Counted from the stretch's first letter, positions 1 to 8,708 are shown. The stretch is DNA of 27,396 nucleotides from DATKUA01 sp965602675 (GCA_965602675.1 CBFCZO010000038.1:1-27396); one strand, 5' to 3'. The notes: generated by a model from the letters alone, not told the origin. A program made the numbers and translations.

Positions 1-174
1 GAGGAGGTTTCCGAGGAGACGGAAACTCCGGCAGAGGATGCCCCAGAGTCGAAAGAAGAAGCAGAAGGCGAGGCAGAGAAACCCGAGGAAAAAAAGGCCG
101 CCGAGACTGAGGACGCCGCTGAGGAGGTTTCCGAGGAGACGGAAACTCCGGCAGAGGATGCCCCAGAGTCGAAA
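1..174 (+). repeat. 54-base direct repeat, two copies, inside the acidic tail
   Basis: Bases 1-54 and 121-174 are identical, beginning GAGGAGGTTTCCGAGGAGAC. The repeat unit is in frame (18 codons), and the 66 bases between copies encode a similar Glu/Lys/Ala-rich linker. Because the window starts at the repeat, further copies may lie upstream. Confidence 0.9.
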
Positions 175-189
175 GGCGACGATGAGTAA
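1..189 (+). CDS. Acidic C-terminal tail of a truncated upstream protein (possibly ribosomal protein S1)
   Basis: Frame 1 is open from the window edge to a TAA at 187-189 and encodes 62 residues that are almost entirely Glu, Ala, Lys, Pro, Ser and Asp. It is a low-complexity acidic tail, and the globular part lies outside the window. The first 18 codons recur at 121-174, so the tail grew by an in-frame duplication. The next gene is an HU/IHF subunit beginning 11 bases later. In many bacteria rpsA is followed by an IHF subunit gene, and S1 proteins can carry acidic tails, so S1 is a reasonable guess but only from context. The frame is supported by its codon pattern; the competing frame here is Arg/Lys-rich and looks like a shadow. 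Confidence 0.6.
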   Translation, partial: EEVSEETETPAEDAPESKEEAEGEAEKPEEKKAAETEDAAEEVSEETETPAEDAPESKGDDE

Positions 190-200
190 GGGAGTGAGTG

Positions 201-476
201 ATGACCAAGGCGGAGCTTGTTGAGGAAGTTGCGAAGTCTGTTGAGCTGCCGAAAAAGGACGCCGAGAAAATCGTTAATATGGTTTTCGACAGCATAATAG
301 ATGCATTGCATAGCGGAGAGAAAATCGAATTGCGTGGATTCGGTAGTTTCAGGCTCCGCGAGAGAAAAGCGCGTATCGGCCGCAACCCGAAAACCGGCGA
401 GACTGTGCACGTGCCGACCAAAAAGGTTCCGTACTTCAAGGCCGGCAAAGAGCTCAAGGAACTCATCAACAGCTGA
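201..476 (+). CDS. HU/IHF-family DNA-binding protein
   Basis: This 91-residue protein has the usual HU/IHF length. The N-terminal helical dimerisation half (about residues 1-45) leads into the conserved ELRGFGSF segment, then the basic beta arm containing RNPKTGE, whose proline is the intercalating residue that kinks DNA. It ends with the YFKAGKELKELI helix. The ELRGFGSF form resembles IHF-beta more than HU, but subunit type cannot be fixed from one gene. I chose the ATG at 201 because the AAGGGA at 188-193 lies 7 bases before it; the in-frame GTG at 198 would be too close. It sits 11 bases after the acidic-tail gene and 22 bases before the HIT gene, so the three are probably co-transcribed. 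It is an architectural chromosomal protein in the cytoplasm. Confidence 0.93.
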   Translation: MTKAELVEEVAKSVELPKKDAEKIVNMVFDSIIDALHSGEKIELRGFGSFRLRERKARIGRNPKTGETVHVPTKKVPYFKAGKELKELINS

Positions 477-498
477 TTTTTTTCCAAAGTCTACTCCG

Positions 499-987
499 AT
501 GGAAATCATCTTCGCACCATGGCGCTACCAGTATGTTAGCAGCGGAAACGAGGAGGATTGCGTCTTCTGCAGAATAATCGGCGAAGACAAAGACGGCGAT
601 AACCTTGTTCTTGCGCGAGCGTCTTATCATATAGTCCTTTTGAATCGTTATCCGTACACGACGGGACATCTGATGATAGCTCCGCTTCGACATATGGCCG
701 ACATATGCGACGCCACATCCAAGGAATTGTCAGAAATGATGTCGCTCTCGGCGGACGCCTGCGCCGCATTGCGGGAACAATACTCTCCCGAGGGTATCAA
801 TATCGGAATGAACATCGGGAGGTCGGCGGGAGCCGGTGTCGACAAGCACTATCACATGCATGTATTGCCTCGATGGACGGGGGACACCAGTTTCGTGACG
901 ATCATGGGGGGCGCAAGAGTGATACCGGAAGCTCTGGATATAACGTATGAACGGCTCCGGCGCTCACTTAAAAAGGACAAACATTGA
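499..987 (+). CDS. HIT-family nucleotide hydrolase/phosphorylase
   Basis: This 162-residue protein has the histidine triad H117-Y-H119-M-H121-V-L, the nucleotide phosphate-binding and catalytic signature of the HIT superfamily. A Cys-x2-Cys pair (CVFC, near residues 22-25) is typical of zinc-containing HIT proteins, as is the GMNIGRSAGAG stretch before the triad. The opening IFAPWR and HMHVLPRW motifs resemble Ap4A phosphorylase-like bacterial HIT proteins, so dinucleoside polyphosphate turnover is likely but not proven. I used the ATG at 499 rather than upstream starts because family similarity begins there; upstream residues would overlap the HU gene in another frame. Its ribosome site is weak, consistent with translation in a short operon after HU. 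Confidence 0.88.
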   Translation: MEIIFAPWRYQYVSSGNEEDCVFCRIIGEDKDGDNLVLARASYHIVLLNRYPYTTGHLMIAPLRHMADICDATSKELSEMMSLSADACAALREQYSPEGINIGMNIGRSAGAGVDKHYHMHVLPRWTGDTSFVTIMGGARVIPEALDITYERLRRSLKKDKH

Positions 988-998
988 AAGGTGGCGTA

Positions 999-1051
999 GA
1001 TTACACCTTTGTAATCTGTGACTTACGGAAGTGCTCGTTGACTGCACTTCC
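999..1051 (+). other. Two tandem perfect hairpins downstream of the HIT gene
   Basis: GATTACA at 999-1005 and TGTAATC at 1010-1016 form a 7-bp stem with a 4-base loop. GGAAGTGC at 1027-1034 and GCACTTCC at 1044-1051 form an 8-bp stem with a 9-base loop. Neither is followed by a run of T, so they are poor intrinsic terminators. The second overlaps a possible promoter and could be an operator-like site. Confidence 0.6.
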
Positions 1052-1066
1052 ATAGTATGGTATGGT
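1038..1066 (+). promoter_or_regulatory. Possible sigma-70-type promoter for the SurA-like gene
   Basis: TTGACT at 1038-1043 and TATGGT at 1061-1066 are separated by 17 bases. The -35 box lies in the loop and right arm of the 1027-1051 hairpin. A start near 1073 would exclude the ATG at 1062 as the start codon of the following gene. This is pattern matching only. Confidence 0.4.
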
Positions 1067-1136
1067 ATTGAAGTTACCGTTGGGCGAACGGGTCGATCCG
1101 CAAAATCTCCTCGTTAGCTGGATAATGGGCTCAGGA

Positions 1137-2123
1137 ATGAAAGTAAAAGCATTCATTTTCTATGCAGCAGCGCTGTTGATACTCGGGTCGATCTTTGCCT
1201 GGGTAATACTCAACACCCAGAGCAATATCAATTCCGACCAGGAAAAGCTCTACCCGTCCCTCGTTGTAGCGAGAGTTGACGGCGTTGAGATTCTTGCGGA
1301 AGAGGTCAACCGGCTGGTCAATCTCGGCAGCCAGATAGAGATTCCGGACAGAGCCGAGCAGCGGCGCATGCAGAGGCAGGCTCTGGAAGACTTGATTCGC
1401 CGCCAACTGGTGATCAACGAGGGAAAGCGCAGGAGTATAGAGGTCAGCAGCGCAGAACTTGAAGAACTTATGCAGCAGTATTTTGAGATGAACGGCGGTG
1501 AGGAGCGCATTCTGGAGCAGCTGCGGCAAAGCAATCAAACCCTGGATGATATGCGCGAGGAATTGCACTTCAGAATACTCCTGGAGAAGATAATCACTTC
1601 TGTGGAGCCTGAGTTGCGGGATTCGGTCGAAGTAAGCGAAAGCGAAATCGATACTTTTTACAACGAAAGGCTCATCAGCACATACACAAAGATGGAGATA
1701 GATTATCTGTTCGTTGAGATGCGCGAGCGGGATGAGGATCACAAGGACAAAGCTCTCGAACTGACCGAGGAAATGATCAAAGAGCTTGATGAGGGTCAGA
1801 GCTTCGAAGAGCTGGTGGGAAAACACACCGATATAGACGGTATTAGAGTTCGCATTGGCAAATTTAAGGAAACCGATCAGGTTTCGGATATACTAAGAAC
1901 CCACGCCCTGAAGCTGGATGTCGGAGAGCACACGAGGGAACCTATTGAATTCATCAACAGCGGCTACCAGATCTTAAAATGCCTGAGCAAGAGGGTAGTG
2001 CCCCTGGATGAAGCGCGGGAATCGATAGAGCAGCGCTTGCGAGACGTTAAGGTCAACGATGCCGTGACTGATTACTTCAACAACCTGCGCGATAGAGCCG
2101 AAATCGAGATTTTCCTGAAGTAG
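1137..2123 (+). CDS. SurA/PrsA-like peptidyl-prolyl isomerase or periplasmic chaperone
   Basis: From the ATG at 1137 the protein has 328 residues. A basic start (MKVK) is followed by a hydrophobic segment at about residues 5-23, which acts as a signal peptide or N-terminal anchor; there is no lipobox. Residues around 40-170 form the helical SurA_N-like region, with an RQALEDLIRRQLVINEG segment typical of the family. About residues 185-300 resemble a parvulin (PpiC) domain: a long helix, GQSFEELVGKHTD, then IGKF, then the GEHTREPIEF and GYQILKC strands. The protein would fold or escort exported proteins. Start choice is uncertain: the frame is open from 1062, and ATGs at 1125 and 1137 both have poor ribosome sites. 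I prefer 1137 because it gives a clean signal sequence. Confidence 0.8.
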   Translation: MKVKAFIFYAAALLILGSIFAWVILNTQSNINSDQEKLYPSLVVARVDGVEILAEEVNRLVNLGSQIEIPDRAEQRRMQRQALEDLIRRQLVINEGKRRSIEVSSAELEELMQQYFEMNGGEERILEQLRQSNQTLDDMREELHFRILLEKIITSVEPELRDSVEVSESEIDTFYNERLISTYTKMEIDYLFVEMRERDEDHKDKALELTEEMIKELDEGQSFEELVGKHTDIDGIRVRIGKFKETDQVSDILRTHALKLDVGEHTREPIEFINSGYQILKCLSKRVVPLDEARESIEQRLRDVKVNDAVTDYFNNLRDRAEIEIFLK

Positions 2124-2181
2124 ACACCGATGAAGATTCCGGTAAACTTAACGCACAGAATTTCGTCATTTTATTAGAGCG

Positions 2182-2583
2182 ATGATTATCGGGATACATA
2201 AGAAACTCGCAGTAATCCTGGTCCTGATTGTCTCGGTATGCCTGGTCGCACAGGAAGAAAATCCAACTGAAAAAAAAGATGAAGATAAAAAATACCGGGA
2301 CAATAACAGTGTTTGGGAGCAGGTAATACCTGTTTATATATTCTCGCCGAGGAAAACAAATCTCTTCGATCTGGGTTTGTTGAAGGGCACTGTCAGGGAA
2401 GGCCCCGGGGGGACTTCCGCCTTGGATTTAAATATCAGACTGAAATCGTTTGTGACAAACGTCAGCTTTTCGTTCTACATCCGTCCGACAATCTACGGTT
2501 CGCCCGGAATGGACGGTTTTGCCCTCCCAAGAATCAGCATGAACAAGGATCCAGTTACAGGTTGGTATTACTGGGATTTCTAA
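2182..2583 (+). CDS. Secreted protein of unknown function
   Basis: This encodes 133 residues. Residues 7-23 are hydrophobic after a basic start, which looks like a Sec signal peptide. The mature part opens with a charged Glu/Lys/Asp stretch and continues with alternating hydrophobic segments rich in aromatic residues and glycine, ending GWYYWDF. I see no lipobox and recognise no family. Aromatic, strand-like segments and export suggest a small envelope protein. It starts 58 bases after the SurA-like gene and ends 10 bases from the stop of the opposite-strand gene, so the two are convergent. No strong ribosome site precedes the ATG. Confidence 0.55.
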   Translation: MIIGIHKKLAVILVLIVSVCLVAQEENPTEKKDEDKKYRDNNSVWEQVIPVYIFSPRKTNLFDLGLLKGTVREGPGGTSALDLNIRLKSFVTNVSFSFYIRPTIYGSPGMDGFALPRISMNKDPVTGWYYWDF

Positions 2584-2593
2584 TCAGCATTAC

Positions 2594-2830
2594 CTACTTC
2601 TTCCTTAACATTGAACCGACAGTTGCCCCTGCGCCGACAATGAGCGAGAAGGCGAGGCCGATCCATAGTTCGCCGCCCACGATTATATTTTTGTACATCT
2701 GAAACCCCTCGACTTCCACTTCCGTCAGCGGTTTGTAAAGTGGGGCCACGATAAAAGCCCATATTACTTTGAAGGATACGAACGCCAACAAAGCCGCAAC
2801 GATAAAGACGACAATTGAATTTCGTTTCAT
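2594..2830 (-). CDS. Small two-TM membrane protein of unknown function
   Basis: On the minus strand this encodes 78 residues. A basic start (MKRNS) precedes a transmembrane segment at about residues 6-31, then a polar loop with an acidic patch (TEVEVEG), then a second transmembrane segment at about 53-72, and a basic end (RKK). This follows the positive-inside rule for a hairpin with both ends in the cytoplasm. The hydrophobic pattern is too regular for a chance frame, although the ribosome site is weak (a GGGG 11 bases upstream). It is the only complete minus-strand gene I accept in the window. No family is recognised. Confidence 0.6.
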   Translation of the reverse strand: MKRNSIVVFIVAALLAFVSFKVIWAFIVAPLYKPLTEVEVEGFQMYKNIIVGGELWIGLAFSLIVGAGATVGSMLRKK

Positions 2831-2929
2831 GCACGTGCCCCGGGGAATCGATTCGAATCCAGCAATTGTAGAATTATCACCGATAAAAAATCAAAGCGGT
2901 AGCAGCCGGAATAAACAATGCGGTCAAGC

Positions 2930-2959
2930 TTGCTCCGTTTCCAGCAGGTTTGTTAACAT
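2930..2959 (+). promoter_or_regulatory. Possible promoter for the crotonase-like/acyl-CoA dehydrogenase operon
   Basis: TTGCTC at 2930-2935 and TAACAT at 2954-2959 have an 18-base spacer, each matching four of six consensus bases. Transcription from about 2966 would leave a short leader with GGAGG at 2984-2988 before the GTG at 2994. The match is moderate. Confidence 0.35.
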
Positions 2960-2993
2960 AACCGTGCCGCACATATTATCCCCGGAGGCAGAA

Positions 2994-3647
2994 GTGGAGT
3001 GGAAGTTCGTTGACCTTCTCAGTGAAAAGGCAGTCGATCCGAACGATTTGCTTCCTTACTTCAATGATCATAATGTGACGCCTGTTGCATTGCTGATCGA
3101 CAATACCACGCTTGCGGAATCTTCAGACGATGTTTCATACGGGCTCTTGAAAAGCATTGTTTCATATGAAGGTCTCACTGTCCTGCAGTGCAAAGGGTGT
3201 GGAGGCGGCTGGGCCCTTGGTCTTGTCGCAAGCGTGGACATAGTGTTGGCGGCAAACGACACTTCTTTCTCGTTGAAGAAAATGGGTGAAAAAACCGCCG
3301 GTTTCACAGCGGCGATGCTGGTCCATTCCATCGGCAAAGCAAGAACGATGCAGCTCATCGTGGATGGCGAGATCGATGTGGAGCGACTTCACAAATATGG
3401 TGTGGTCAGCAAAATAACGAGGCAGGAAACATCCAGCAGGCCCCAAGCTTTTGTCACTGAATTGTTTGAAAAAAACGCCGCTGAGGCGGCTGTCAGGTTG
3501 AAGCGGACTTGGAGGGCACAGGAGGGTGTGGCGATCGATGAGGCTTTGGCCGCGGAAAGGATCGAGTTTCAGCGCTGCTTCCGAGAGGGGGCTGCTGAGG
3601 AAATAGCGGATTATTTATCTAATCGTAATAAAGCCGTGAGGGATTGA
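2994..3647 (+). CDS. Crotonase-fold (enoyl-CoA hydratase-like) protein lacking the catalytic glutamates
   Basis: The frame is open from 2769, but GGAGG at 2984-2988 sits 5 bases before an in-frame GTG at 2994, giving 217 residues. The upstream part has no domain character and overlaps the opposite-strand membrane gene. Residues 66-100 follow the crotonase pattern around the oxyanion hole: GCGGGWALG, then VDIVLA, then a loop leading to the SIGKAR helix. The positions of the two hydratase glutamates are Ala74 and Lys96, so ordinary water addition is unlikely. It may act as an isomerase, a decarboxylase-type crotonase or a partner subunit. Its stop is one base before the next ATG, so it is translationally coupled to the first acyl-CoA dehydrogenase. 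Confidence 0.75.
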   Translation: MEWKFVDLLSEKAVDPNDLLPYFNDHNVTPVALLIDNTTLAESSDDVSYGLLKSIVSYEGLTVLQCKGCGGGWALGLVASVDIVLAANDTSFSLKKMGEKTAGFTAAMLVHSIGKARTMQLIVDGEIDVERLHKYGVVSKITRQETSSRPQAFVTELFEKNAAEAAVRLKRTWRAQEGVAIDEALAAERIEFQRCFREGAAEEIADYLSNRNKAVRD

Positions 3648-3648
3648 G

Positions 3649-4791
3649 ATGGAATTCCAGTTAAACGAAGAACAGCAGATGATGCAGGATATGGTTCGCG
3701 AGTTTGCCCAGAATGAGGTTTTGCCGGGCGCTGCGGAACGCGATGAGAAGTGCGAATATCCAAAGGACCTGGTCGAGAAGGTAGCCGAACTGGGGCTCAT
3801 GGGCGTGGCTATACCTGAGGACAAGGGCGGCGCCGGTATGGACTACATCAGCTATTCGATTGCCATTGAGGAAATCTCGAAAGCTGATGCCGCATTGGGA
3901 GTAATCATCTCCGTCAATAACTCTCTTGTGTGCGATCCGCTGGTGCGCTACGCGAATGAGGACCAGGTGGAGCGTTTTCTCATACCTCTCGCTTCGGGTC
4001 AGAAACTCGGAGCCTACGCTCTCAGTGAGGCCCAGAGCGGCTCCGACGCTGCGAATGTAAAGACGACCGCGATTCCCGACGGTGACGATTACATTCTCAA
4101 CGGGCAGAAGCTGTGGATCACCAACGGTGCGGCGTCCGACGTTGTGCTCGTGTTCGCGATGACGGACAAGGAGAAAGGGCACAAGGGCATTAATAGCTTC
4201 ATGGTGGAGAAGGGCACGCCGGGCTTCACCGTGGGTAAAAAGGAAGACAAGCTGGGTATTCGATCTTCCGACACCACTGAGCTGATCTTCGAGGATTGTA
4301 GAGTTCCGGCGGCAAACATGCTCGGCAAACCTGGCGAGGGCTTCAGGGTAGCCATGTCCACACTCGATGCCGGCCGCATCGGGATCGCCGCCCAGGCGGT
4401 CGGTGTGGGACAGGCCTCGATCGATGCGAGCATCAAATTTGCCAAGGAGCGCCAGGCTTTCGGGAAAACCATATCCGCATTCCAGGCGATTCAGTTCTAC
4501 CTGGCCGATATGCAGACAAAGGTCGACGCCGCGCGGCTTCTGACCTGGGAAGCGAGCTGGAAAAAAGATCAAGGCCAGCCTTACGGCCGAGAGGCGGCGA
4601 TGTGCAAGACATTCGCCAGCGAAACGGCCGTGGATGTGGCGCTCAAGGCTGTGCAAATCCACGGTGCTTACGGATACTCTAAGGAGTTCCCGGTCGAGCG
4701 CTTCATGCGCGACGCAAAAATCACCGAGATCTACGAAGGAACGAACGAGATCCAGCGGTTGGTGATTGCGCGCTACCTGCTGAAATCATAG
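3649..4791 (+). CDS. Short-chain-type acyl-CoA dehydrogenase (first copy)
   Basis: This 380-residue FAD enzyme would oxidise a short acyl-CoA to the 2-enoyl-CoA and pass electrons to electron-transfer flavoprotein. The N-terminal helical domain, the middle domain (YALSEAQSGSDAA and WITNGA, the flavin- and substrate-contacting motifs) and the C-terminal helical domain (ERQAFG, then QIHGAYGYSKEFPVERFMRD) are all present. The catalytic base is Glu363 in IYEGTNEIQ, the position used by short- and medium-chain enzymes. Isovaleryl-CoA dehydrogenase uses a different glutamate in the LDxERL motif; here that residue is Gly242, so this does not look like an isovaleryl-CoA dehydrogenase. Butyryl-, isobutyryl- or 2-methylbutyryl-CoA are candidate substrates. 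It starts one base after the crotonase-like gene, with GAGGG overlapping that gene's end. Confidence 0.93.
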   Translation: MEFQLNEEQQMMQDMVREFAQNEVLPGAAERDEKCEYPKDLVEKVAELGLMGVAIPEDKGGAGMDYISYSIAIEEISKADAALGVIISVNNSLVCDPLVRYANEDQVERFLIPLASGQKLGAYALSEAQSGSDAANVKTTAIPDGDDYILNGQKLWITNGAASDVVLVFAMTDKEKGHKGINSFMVEKGTPGFTVGKKEDKLGIRSSDTTELIFEDCRVPAANMLGKPGEGFRVAMSTLDAGRIGIAAQAVGVGQASIDASIKFAKERQAFGKTISAFQAIQFYLADMQTKVDAARLLTWEASWKKDQGQPYGREAAMCKTFASETAVDVALKAVQIHGAYGYSKEFPVERFMRDAKITEIYEGTNEIQRLVIARYLLKS

Positions 4792-4818
4792 AACCGCAGT
4801 CGCGATGGGAGTGATGAA

Positions 4819-5160
4819 ATGGCTGAGCAGTTTTACCCCGATCTGATAAGGAATCTACCGGAAGCCGACATCAACTGGCTCGGGCTTCGCGGTTGGGCAT
4901 TGGTCTCAAAGAACGGCCAGGCCGTTTTCATGGAATGCGACCAGGAAACCCGGGTGGGCGAGCATTCTCACGGAGCCCAATTCGGCGTTGTACTAAAAGG
5001 CTCACTCGAACTTACGGTGGAAGGTGAGATGCGAAAGCTGCAACCAGGTGATACATATGCCATTCCTGAGGGGGCGGTCCACAGCGCAGTCCTATCGGCG
5101 GGTTTCAAGGCGCTCGACGTGTTCGAGGAACCGGACCGTTACAAAATCAAGAACAAGTGA
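4819..5160 (+). CDS. Small single-domain cupin protein
   Basis: This 113-residue protein covers one beta-barrel cupin domain. His49 and His51 (GEHSHG) and a later PGDTYAIPEGAVHS with His88 match the two cupin motifs that normally bind a metal ion. The GVVLKGSLELTVEGE strand between them is typical. GGGAG upstream of the ATG gives a good ribosome site. It lies between two acyl-CoA dehydrogenases, 27 bases after the first and 15 before the second, so it is in the same operon. Cupins have many activities; it may be a small-molecule sensor or an enzyme acting on a metabolite of the pathway. No specific function can be assigned. Confidence 0.85.
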   Translation: MAEQFYPDLIRNLPEADINWLGLRGWALVSKNGQAVFMECDQETRVGEHSHGAQFGVVLKGSLELTVEGEMRKLQPGDTYAIPEGAVHSAVLSAGFKALDVFEEPDRYKIKNK

Positions 5161-5175
5161 GCAGCGGAGCAAAAC

Positions 5176-6315
5176 ATGAGATTCGATTATAGCGAAGAGC
5201 AGCAGATGGTTCGCGACATGGTGCGGGATTTCGCACGAAACGAAATCGCGCCCAGCGCTGGGCAGCGCGATAAGTCAGGGGAATTCCCTGCGGAGATAGT
5301 AAAAAAGGCTGCTGAGTTGGGGCTGTGCGGTATCGCCGTGCCGGAAGCGATGGGGGGTGCTGGGTTTGATACGGTCAGCGAGGCGTTGGCCGTCATTGAG
5401 CTGGCTTCGGTTTGCGCATCAACGGCCATAACTTTGAGTGTCAACAACTGCGTGTTCTGCTGGCCGCTACAGACTTTCGGCAACGCAGAACAGAAAGAGC
5501 GGTTTCTCAAGCCGGCGGCCCGTGGAGATTTCCTTGGCGCTTTCTGCCTGACCGAGCCCAACGCGGGCTCAGACGCCACGAATCTCTCGGTCAAGGCTGT
5601 GGAAGACGGCAGCGATTTCGTCATTGAAGGCACAAAAGCCTGGGTGACAAACGGAGGTGTGGCAGGAGCCTTCATCGTGATGGCCGTTACAGGCGAGGGA
5701 GAGAAGCGCAAAGAGATCAGCGCATTCGTCGTGCCGGCGGATTTGCCGGGGATCAGTGTCGGCAAGGAGGAGGATAAGATGGGACTCCACTCCTCCAACA
5801 CTGTTCAAATCGTTTTCGAGGGCTGCCGGGTGCCGGAAGATTTGATGCTCGGTAACCGGGGAGACGGCCTGAAGATCGCGCTTTCGACACTTGATCAATC
5901 GCGTATCAGCGTGGCGGCCCAGGCGATGGGAATCGCGACAAGCGCCTTCGAGGAGGCACTGCGTTACTCCCAGGAGCGCCAGACATTCGGCAAACCGATT
6001 GCCCAGCATCAGGCCATCAGTTACATGCTCGCCGACATGGCGATGGAAATCGAGACTGCGACACTGATGACCATGCGGGCCGCCTGGAAACTCGATCAGG
6101 GCTTGCCGTTCACCAGGGAAGCATCGATGGCGAAGTACTATGCCAGCGAGGCCGGCAAGAGAGTCTGCGACAGGGCCGTACAGATCCACGGAGCCTACGG
6201 TTACAGCACGGAGTATCCCGTCGAAAGATACTTCCGCGACGTCCGCGTGACGACAATCTACGAGGGCACGTCGGAAATACAAAAGATGGTCATTGCGCGC
6301 GATATGCTTAAGTAG
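5176..6315 (+). CDS. Short-chain-type acyl-CoA dehydrogenase (second copy)
   Basis: This 379-residue protein is a paralogue of the enzyme encoded at 3649-4791 and shares its layout: FCLTEPNAGSDATN and WVTNGG in the middle domain, ERQTFG and QIHGAYGYSTEYPVERYFRD in the C-terminal domain. Glu363 in IYEGTSEIQ is the catalytic base. The position corresponding to the isovaleryl-CoA dehydrogenase base is Ser242, so it too has the short-chain signature. The two copies differ throughout, including the substrate-pocket region, so they probably handle different acyl-CoAs instead of duplicating one activity. GGAG lies 7 bases before the ATG. It is the last gene of its operon, followed by a long imperfect hairpin. 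Confidence 0.93.
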   Translation: MRFDYSEEQQMVRDMVRDFARNEIAPSAGQRDKSGEFPAEIVKKAAELGLCGIAVPEAMGGAGFDTVSEALAVIELASVCASTAITLSVNNCVFCWPLQTFGNAEQKERFLKPAARGDFLGAFCLTEPNAGSDATNLSVKAVEDGSDFVIEGTKAWVTNGGVAGAFIVMAVTGEGEKRKEISAFVVPADLPGISVGKEEDKMGLHSSNTVQIVFEGCRVPEDLMLGNRGDGLKIALSTLDQSRISVAAQAMGIATSAFEEALRYSQERQTFGKPIAQHQAISYMLADMAMEIETATLMTMRAAWKLDQGLPFTREASMAKYYASEAGKRVCDRAVQIHGAYGYSTEYPVERYFRDVRVTTIYEGTSEIQKMVIARDMLK

Positions 6316-6318
6316 GAG

Positions 6319-6374
6319 CCGGCGGAAGCTAAATTATTAGAAGTTGGCCTGTCAGGCCAGGCTTAGCGCGCCGG
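6319..6374 (+). terminator. Long imperfect hairpin after the acyl-CoA dehydrogenase operon
   Basis: CCGGCG (6319-6324) pairs with CGCCGG (6369-6374), GCTAA (6328-6332) with TTAGC (6363-6367), and TGGCC (6345-6349) with GGCCA (6355-6359) at the tip. A short T-containing stretch, AAGTTTTG, follows. The position just after a stop codon and before a change of function fits a terminator or 3'-end stabiliser, though the T run is weak. Confidence 0.4.
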
Positions 6375-6440
6375 AAGTTTTGTAAGGACGTACCGAGGCC
6401 ATTAACTTTTCTTATTTAACAGAAAATTGGCGAGGTGTTC

Positions 6441-6953
6441 ATGATCCAGGTATACACCGGCGACGGCAAGGGCAAGACGACTGCCGCGCTAGGGCTCTGC
6501 TTCCGCGCGGCAGGACACGGTAAGCGCTCGATAGTGTTCTTTTTCATGAAGGGATTCATCGAATACGGGGAATTGGGAGCTTCCGAGAAAATGGGCGGGC
6601 TGATGGAGGTTGTCCAGTGCGGGCGGGCGTCGTTCGTCGACAAGGACGATCTTGATCCGGTCGACGTCGATATGGCTCGGGAGGGCTTCGCAAAAGCTGT
6701 CAAAGCTATAGATAGCGGCAAATATGATATAGTTGTACTGGACGAACTCAATGTCGCGCTCGATTTCAATCTGATCCCTCTGGACGATGCTCTGCAACTC
6801 ATCGCCGGAATTCCCGAAGGATTGGAACTGATCATTACCGGCCGTTATGCAAAACCGGAAATTGTAGATAAAGCGGATTTGGTAACCGAGATGCGAGAGA
6901 TCAAGCATTATTATCGCGAAGGAGTCCAATCGAGAAAAGGCATTGAGTTTTAA
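6441..6953 (+). CDS. ATP:cob(I)alamin adenosyltransferase, CobA/CobO type
   Basis: This 170-residue protein begins with the P-loop GDGKGKTTAALG at about residues 7-18, the nucleotide-binding motif of the CobA/CobO/BtuR family, which is unrelated to PduO. A central YDIVVLDELNVAL strand (the Walker-B-like segment) and the C-terminal region with HYY and GV, then GIEF, also match. It transfers adenosyl from ATP to cobalamin, making the coenzyme needed by the mutase encoded 25 bases downstream. At 170 residues it is shorter than typical enterobacterial CobA because it lacks the N-terminal extension. I chose ATG at 6441 because GAGG at 6432-6435 is well placed; the GTG at 6435 overlaps that site. 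Confidence 0.88.
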   Translation: MIQVYTGDGKGKTTAALGLCFRAAGHGKRSIVFFFMKGFIEYGELGASEKMGGLMEVVQCGRASFVDKDDLDPVDVDMAREGFAKAVKAIDSGKYDIVVLDELNVALDFNLIPLDDALQLIAGIPEGLELIITGRYAKPEIVDKADLVTEMREIKHYYREGVQSRKGIEF

Positions 6954-6978
6954 GACAATCTGCGAGAGGTTGAGGTAA

Positions 6979-8664
<1,686 letters not shown>

Positions 8665-8708
8665 TGCTGTTCGGAATTGAGGAACCTTGAATTGAATCGG
8701 GGGGAAAT

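Noticed and set aside
38..223. Arg/Lys-rich 61-residue frame at the left edge
   Set aside because: It is the out-of-frame reading of the duplicated acidic tail; the acidic frame runs to a stop just before a proper HU gene and is the more natural protein.
1062..1136. Upstream start of the SurA-like protein at 1062
   Set aside because: It lacks a ribosome site, overlaps a promoter-like element, and puts 25 polar residues before the signal peptide.
2769..2993. N-terminal extension of the crotonase-like protein
   Set aside because: It has no domain character, overlaps the minus-strand membrane gene, and GGAGG is positioned for the GTG at 2994.
3661..4662. Long minus-strand frame opposite the first acyl-CoA dehydrogenase
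   Set aside because: Composition rich in Arg/His/Leu with no family features; it is a shadow of a clear enzyme gene.
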